Part shown: piece by piece, positions 6,842-9,335 of the stretch
How the letters are laid out: each line of letters begins with the position of its first letter
How positions within the stretch are numbered: position 1 is the stretch's first letter
Assembly (NCBI GenBank): GCA_023399635.1
Contig: JAEWOP010000258.1
Coordinates: forward strand, 1-9,335
Direction: 5' to 3'
DNA: 9,335 nt
From: Pseudomonadota bacterium
GTDB lineage: Bacteria > Pseudomonadota > Alphaproteobacteria > Rhizobiales > Rhizobiaceae
The notes under the pieces: model-generated
What the model was told of the DNA's origin: nothing
What the model saw: the letters and a program-made list of their open reading frames with translations, nothing else
The model's database searches: none
Made by a program: the position numbers and the translations under genes

Positions 6842-6939
6842 GATTTCTGCGGCTTGTAGTGCGGTCTCCAAACTTCAGCTTGTATGAAGTCGGCAACGGC
6901 CGCTGCTCCACCTTGCTCCCTGGCGGCGTCGGGACCCTT

Positions 6940-8511
6940 TCAAGTGAAGGCGTCGGGCATGGAGTCCTTGCGCTCCTTGATGAAGGCAAGCAGCGCCTCG
7001 TCTATCGCGGGGTCGAGCGGTGGAGCTTCGTATCCATCCAGCCACGCCCGGCAGAGGGCGTTCGCCCGCTCCTCGATCCGCTTTTCACCCTCGATTTCCC
7101 ATTGCTCAAACGAGTTGTTGTCCATCAACGCTGAACGGTAGAAGGCCGTCTGGAAGTGTGCCTGTGTGTGGGCGCAACCAAGGTAATGGCTTCCCGGCCC
7201 CACTTCGCGAATTGCGTCCAACGCCTGTCCGGATTCAGACAGATCGATGCCCTCTGCCATCTTCTGCATCATGCCGAGTTGGTCCTGGTCGATCATGAAT
7301 TTCTCATAGGAGGAAACCAGTCCGCCTTCCAGCCAACCAGCCGCATGCAACACGAAATTCGTGCCGGCCAGCAGGGTCGTGTTCAACGTGTTGGACGATT
7401 CATGGGCAGCTTGCGCATCCGGCACCTTGGACCCACAGAGGGAACCACCGGTTCGGAAAGGAAGCCCGAGGCGCCGTGCCAGCTGCGCGGCACCAAAGGA
7501 AACAAGCGAAGGCTCTGGCGTGCCGAAAGTCGGCGCGCCGGATTGCATCGAGATCGAGGCTGCGAACGTCCCGAAGAGTACAGGCGAGCCGGGGCGAATG
7601 AGTTGGGTAAAGGACGCGCCGGCCAAGACCTCGGCAAGAATCTGCGTCAGCGTTCCAGCGACCGTGACAGGGCTCATTGCACCAGACAGAATGAACGGCG
7701 AAACAACCGACGCCTGGTTATGTCGGGCATAGACCTTCAGCGCCCCGACCATTGTCTCGTCGAAGACCATCGGCGAGTTGGCGTTGATGAGGTTGAGCGT
7801 GACGCAGTTGTTTTCAACGAACTCGTCGCCGAACACGATCTTTGCCATTGCTATCGTGTCTTCCGCCCGCTCCGGGGCCGTCACGGAGCCCATGAACGGC
7901 TTGTCAGAATACTTGATATGACTGTAGACCATGTCGAGGTGGCGCTTGTTCACCGGCACGTCCACCGGCTCGCAGACGGTACCTCCCGACGAGTGCATCG
8001 ATGGCGCCATGTAGGCGAGCTTCACGAAGTTGCGAAAATCTTCGATGGTCGCGTAGCGGCGCTGACCATCCAGATCTCGAACGAAGGGTGGGCCGTAGAC
8101 AGGCGCAAACACTGTGGCCTTGCCACCGATCTGCACATTGCGCTGGGGGTTGCGGGCGTGCCACGTGAACTCGCTGGGAGCCGTCTTGAGCAAGTCACGG
8201 CAAAGGCCCTTCGGAAAGTGTACGCGCTGGCCTTTGACGTCCGCACCTGCCTTCGCCCACAGCTCCAGCGCCTCTGCATCGTCGCGGAACTCGATGCCGA
8301 TCTCCTCAAGGATGGTGTCAGCATTGCGCTCGATGAGCTGCAAACCTTCTTCGTCGAGAACTTCATAGACGCCGATCTTGCGCGTGATGTGCGGCAGCGA
8401 CGGTCCCGGTCCGGCACCCCCGCGTGATGCTCGACGGCCGGCCGCTCCCCGCTCGCCACGTGAACGGCGTCCACCCGCCGTTGCTTCCGTTGGTTGATTG
8501 AGATCGTCCAT
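6940..8511 (-). CDS. MttB-family amine:corrinoid methyltransferase without pyrrolysine (candidate glycine betaine methyltransferase)
   Basis: Member of the trimethylamine methyltransferase family (COG5598). Archaeal MttB moves a methyl group from trimethylamine to a corrinoid protein using pyrrolysine; the pyrrolysine-free homologue MtgB uses glycine betaine. The 523-residue frame is uninterrupted by TAG, so this is the non-pyrrolysine type. The catalytic TIM-barrel part starts near residue 40 (HITRKIGVYEVLDEEGLQLI) and includes VFAPVYGPPFVRDLDG (134-149) and the GTFAASISMQSGAPTFGTPE region (314-333). Residues 13-36 form a low-complexity Arg/Gly/Ala extension. ATGs occur in frame at 8511, 8517 and 8526; 8511 is chosen because GAGG (8518-8521) lies 6 bases before it. 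It is divergent from the corrinoid protein gene and is followed by the iron-sulfur gene. Glycine betaine is inferred from the transporter and Bmt; trimethylamine, proline betaine, carnitine or choline-derived amines remain possible. Confidence 0.9.
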   Translation of the reverse strand: MDDLNQPTEATAGGRRSRGERGAAGRRASRGGAGPGPSLPHITRKIGVYEVLDEEGLQLIERNADTILEEIGIEFRDDAEALELWAKAGADVKGQRVHFPKGLCRDLLKTAPSEFTWHARNPQRNVQIGGKATVFAPVYGPPFVRDLDGQRRYATIEDFRNFVKLAYMAPSMHSSGGTVCEPVDVPVNKRHLDMVYSHIKYSDKPFMGSVTAPERAEDTIAMAKIVFGDEFVENNCVTLNLINANSPMVFDETMVGALKVYARHNQASVVSPFILSGAMSPVTVAGTLTQILAEVLAGASFTQLIRPGSPVLFGTFAASISMQSGAPTFGTPEPSLVSFGAAQLARRLGLPFRTGGSLCGSKVPDAQAAHESSNTLNTTLLAGTNFVLHAAGWLEGGLVSSYEKFMIDQDQLGMMQKMAEGIDLSESGQALDAIREVGPGSHYLGCAHTQAHFQTAFYRSALMDNNSFEQWEIEGEKRIEERANALCRAWLDGYEAPPLDPAIDEALLAFIKERKDSMPDAFT

Positions 8512-8527
8512 GCTCATCCTCACCATC

Positions 8528-8542
8528 GCGCCGTCACGGCGC
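8528..8542. repeat. Inverted repeat just upstream of the MttB-family gene
   Basis: GCGCCGT, a central C, then ACGGCGC: two perfect 7-base arms. It lies directly before the ribosome binding site of the minus-strand methyltransferase gene, so it may be an operator or an mRNA hairpin in the leader. Confidence 0.5.
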
Positions 8543-8731
8543 ATGCCATCGCTGATCTGCCTCATGCTAGGCCGGCGGGGAAAGCAAACCCTGCCTTTCT
8601 GCGCCACGCGATTGCGCAGAACAGACATGAAACCGGTTCAAGAGGAGCACCGTCGCTTTTTCAACAAGCGGGAGTCGTTTTCAAGGAAGTTGGAAAAGCT
8701 TTTGCGTTTCATCATGTTCGCTGTGGAGGCA

Positions 8732-8747
8732 CGACGGCGTGCCGTCG
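8732..8747. repeat. Inverted repeat just upstream of the corrinoid protein gene
   Basis: CGACGGC, GT, then GCCGTCG: two perfect 7-base arms ending 6 bases before the GGAAG ribosome binding site. It shares the core ACGGCG-TGCC-TCG with 8536-8551 on the other side of the region, which hints at one common binding protein. Confidence 0.5.
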
Positions 8748-8753
8748 AAGAAT

Positions 8754-8758
8754 GGAAG
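8754..8758 (+). promoter_or_regulatory. Ribosome binding site deciding the corrinoid protein start
   Basis: GGAAG lies 5 bases before the ATG at 8764. An in-frame ATG at 8752 would overlap this site and add four residues; it has no site of its own. Confidence 0.55.
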
Positions 8759-8763
8759 CGCTC

Positions 8764-9335
8764 ATGTCCGATGACGACATCATCCTGTCCGAACTGTCCG
8801 ACGAGGAACTCGTGCAGCAGATGCATGACGACCTTTACGACGGGCTGAAGGAGGAGATCGAGGAAGCCACGCAGATCCTGCTCGACCGTGGCTGGGCACC
8901 CTATGATGTGCTGACCCAGGCACTGGTCGAAGGCATGCGGATCGTGGGTATCGATTTCCGCGACGGCATCCTTTTTGTGCCCGAAGTGCTTCTGTCTGCC
9001 AACGCGATGAAGGCCGGCATGACAATCCTGCGGCCTTTGCTTGCTGCAACAGGCGCGCCTAAGCAGGGAAAGATGGTGATCGGCACCGTTAAGGGCGACA
9101 TTCACGACATTGGCAAGAACCTGGTTGGCATGATGATGGAAGGGGCTGGCTTCGACGTCATCGACCTCGGCATCAACAATCCGGTTGAGAACTATCTCGA
9201 AGCTCTGGAACGCGAGAAGCCCGACATTCTGGGAATGTCTGCCCTGCTGACGACAACGATGCCCTACATGAAGGTCGTCATCGACACGATGAAGGAAAAG
9301 GGCATTCGTGACGACTATGTCGTACTGGTTGGGGG
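8764..9335 (+). CDS. Corrinoid (B12-binding) methyltransferase protein, MtbC/MttC/MtgC family (3' end off the right edge)
   Basis: Small cytoplasmic methyl carrier that holds a cobamide and shuttles a methyl group between two methyltransferases. 190 residues are visible; the family is about 210-230 long, so only a short C-terminal part is missing. Residues 1-100 form the helical cap domain. The B12-binding Rossmann domain follows, with the base-off motif GDIHDIG (111-117, His114 as lower cobalt ligand), SALLTT (159-164) and VLVGG at the edge. The first 35 residues are very acidic (DDD, DEE, DD, EEIEE). It is divergent from the MttB-family gene, its likely methyl donor, and faces it across a shared control region. 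Methyl acceptors could be homocysteine through Bmt or tetrahydrofolate through an enzyme beyond the window. Confidence 0.95.
   Translation, partial: MSDDDIILSELSDEELVQQMHDDLYDGLKEEIEEATQILLDRGWAPYDVLTQALVEGMRIVGIDFRDGILFVPEVLLSANAMKAGMTILRPLLAATGAPKQGKMVIGTVKGDIHDIGKNLVGMMMEGAGFDVIDLGINNPVENYLEALEREKPDILGMSALLTTTMPYMKVVIDTMKEKGIRDDYVVLVG

Larger units (their letters stand above)
8512..8763. promoter_or_regulatory. Divergent control region between the methyltransferase and corrinoid protein genes
   Basis: A 252-base spacer that must carry both promoters. No convincing sigma-70 pair was found on either strand. It contains two strong inverted repeats (listed separately), a perfect 10-base palindrome AAAAGCTTTT at 8694-8703, an 8-base palindrome AACCGGTT near 8633, and two copies of a GTCG-T-run-CAA element at 8652-8664 and 8674-8684, 22 bases apart. 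The arrangement suggests joint regulation of the two genes by a DNA-binding protein, but no regulator gene is in the window. Confidence 0.5.

Noticed and set aside
7156..8427. Plus-strand open frame of 423 codons opposite the MttB-family gene
   Set aside because: It is Arg/His/Leu-rich antisense of a clearly recognised gene and shows no domain.
8626..8763. Plus-strand frame starting MKPVQEEHRRFFNKR before the corrinoid protein
   Set aside because: It continues out of frame into the corrinoid gene, has no ribosome binding site and crosses the inverted repeat and direct repeats; more likely control DNA.

Overview
The window looks like the chromosome of an alphaproteobacterium, most likely of the Hyphomicrobiales (rhizobia and relatives). 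This rests on the high-GC codon use, a CobU/CobP-type cobalamin enzyme, a rhizobial-type Bmt, and the cluster of Bmt, an MttB-family methyltransferase and a corrinoid protein. The assignment comes from recognising protein families by eye; no search was run.

Left part (1-2052): accessory or housekeeping genes. These are a nucleoside hydrolase running off the left edge (minus strand), a TauE/SafE-type membrane exporter (plus strand), and the bifunctional adenosylcobinamide kinase/guanylyltransferase CobU/CobP (minus strand), which supplies cobalamin. A 487-base stretch without a confident gene follows (2053-2539).

Centre and right (2540-9335): a methylamine/glycine betaine one-carbon cluster. 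On the plus strand come a periplasmic glycine betaine-type binding protein, a ProV-type ABC ATPase, the homocysteine methyltransferase Bmt, and a 116-residue protein of unknown function starting 2 bases after bmt. On the minus strand, convergent with these, are a protein with an apparent B12-reductase-like N-terminal half and eight cluster-type cysteines, and upstream of it a non-pyrrolysine MttB-family methyltransferase. Divergent from mttB, and running off the right edge, is a corrinoid (B12-binding) protein with the DxHxxG cobalt-ligand motif.

Proposed joint action: a quaternary amine, probably glycine betaine, is bound by the ProX-like protein. Its methyl group is moved by the MttB homologue onto the corrinoid protein. 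It then goes to homocysteine through Bmt, or to tetrahydrofolate through an enzyme outside the window. The iron-sulfur protein may return oxidised cobalt to Co(I), and CobU supports the cofactor supply. Notable points are the absence of an ABC permease gene, basic Arg/Gly tails on both the MttB homologue and Bmt facing an acidic corrinoid protein, and related inverted repeats before both divergent genes.
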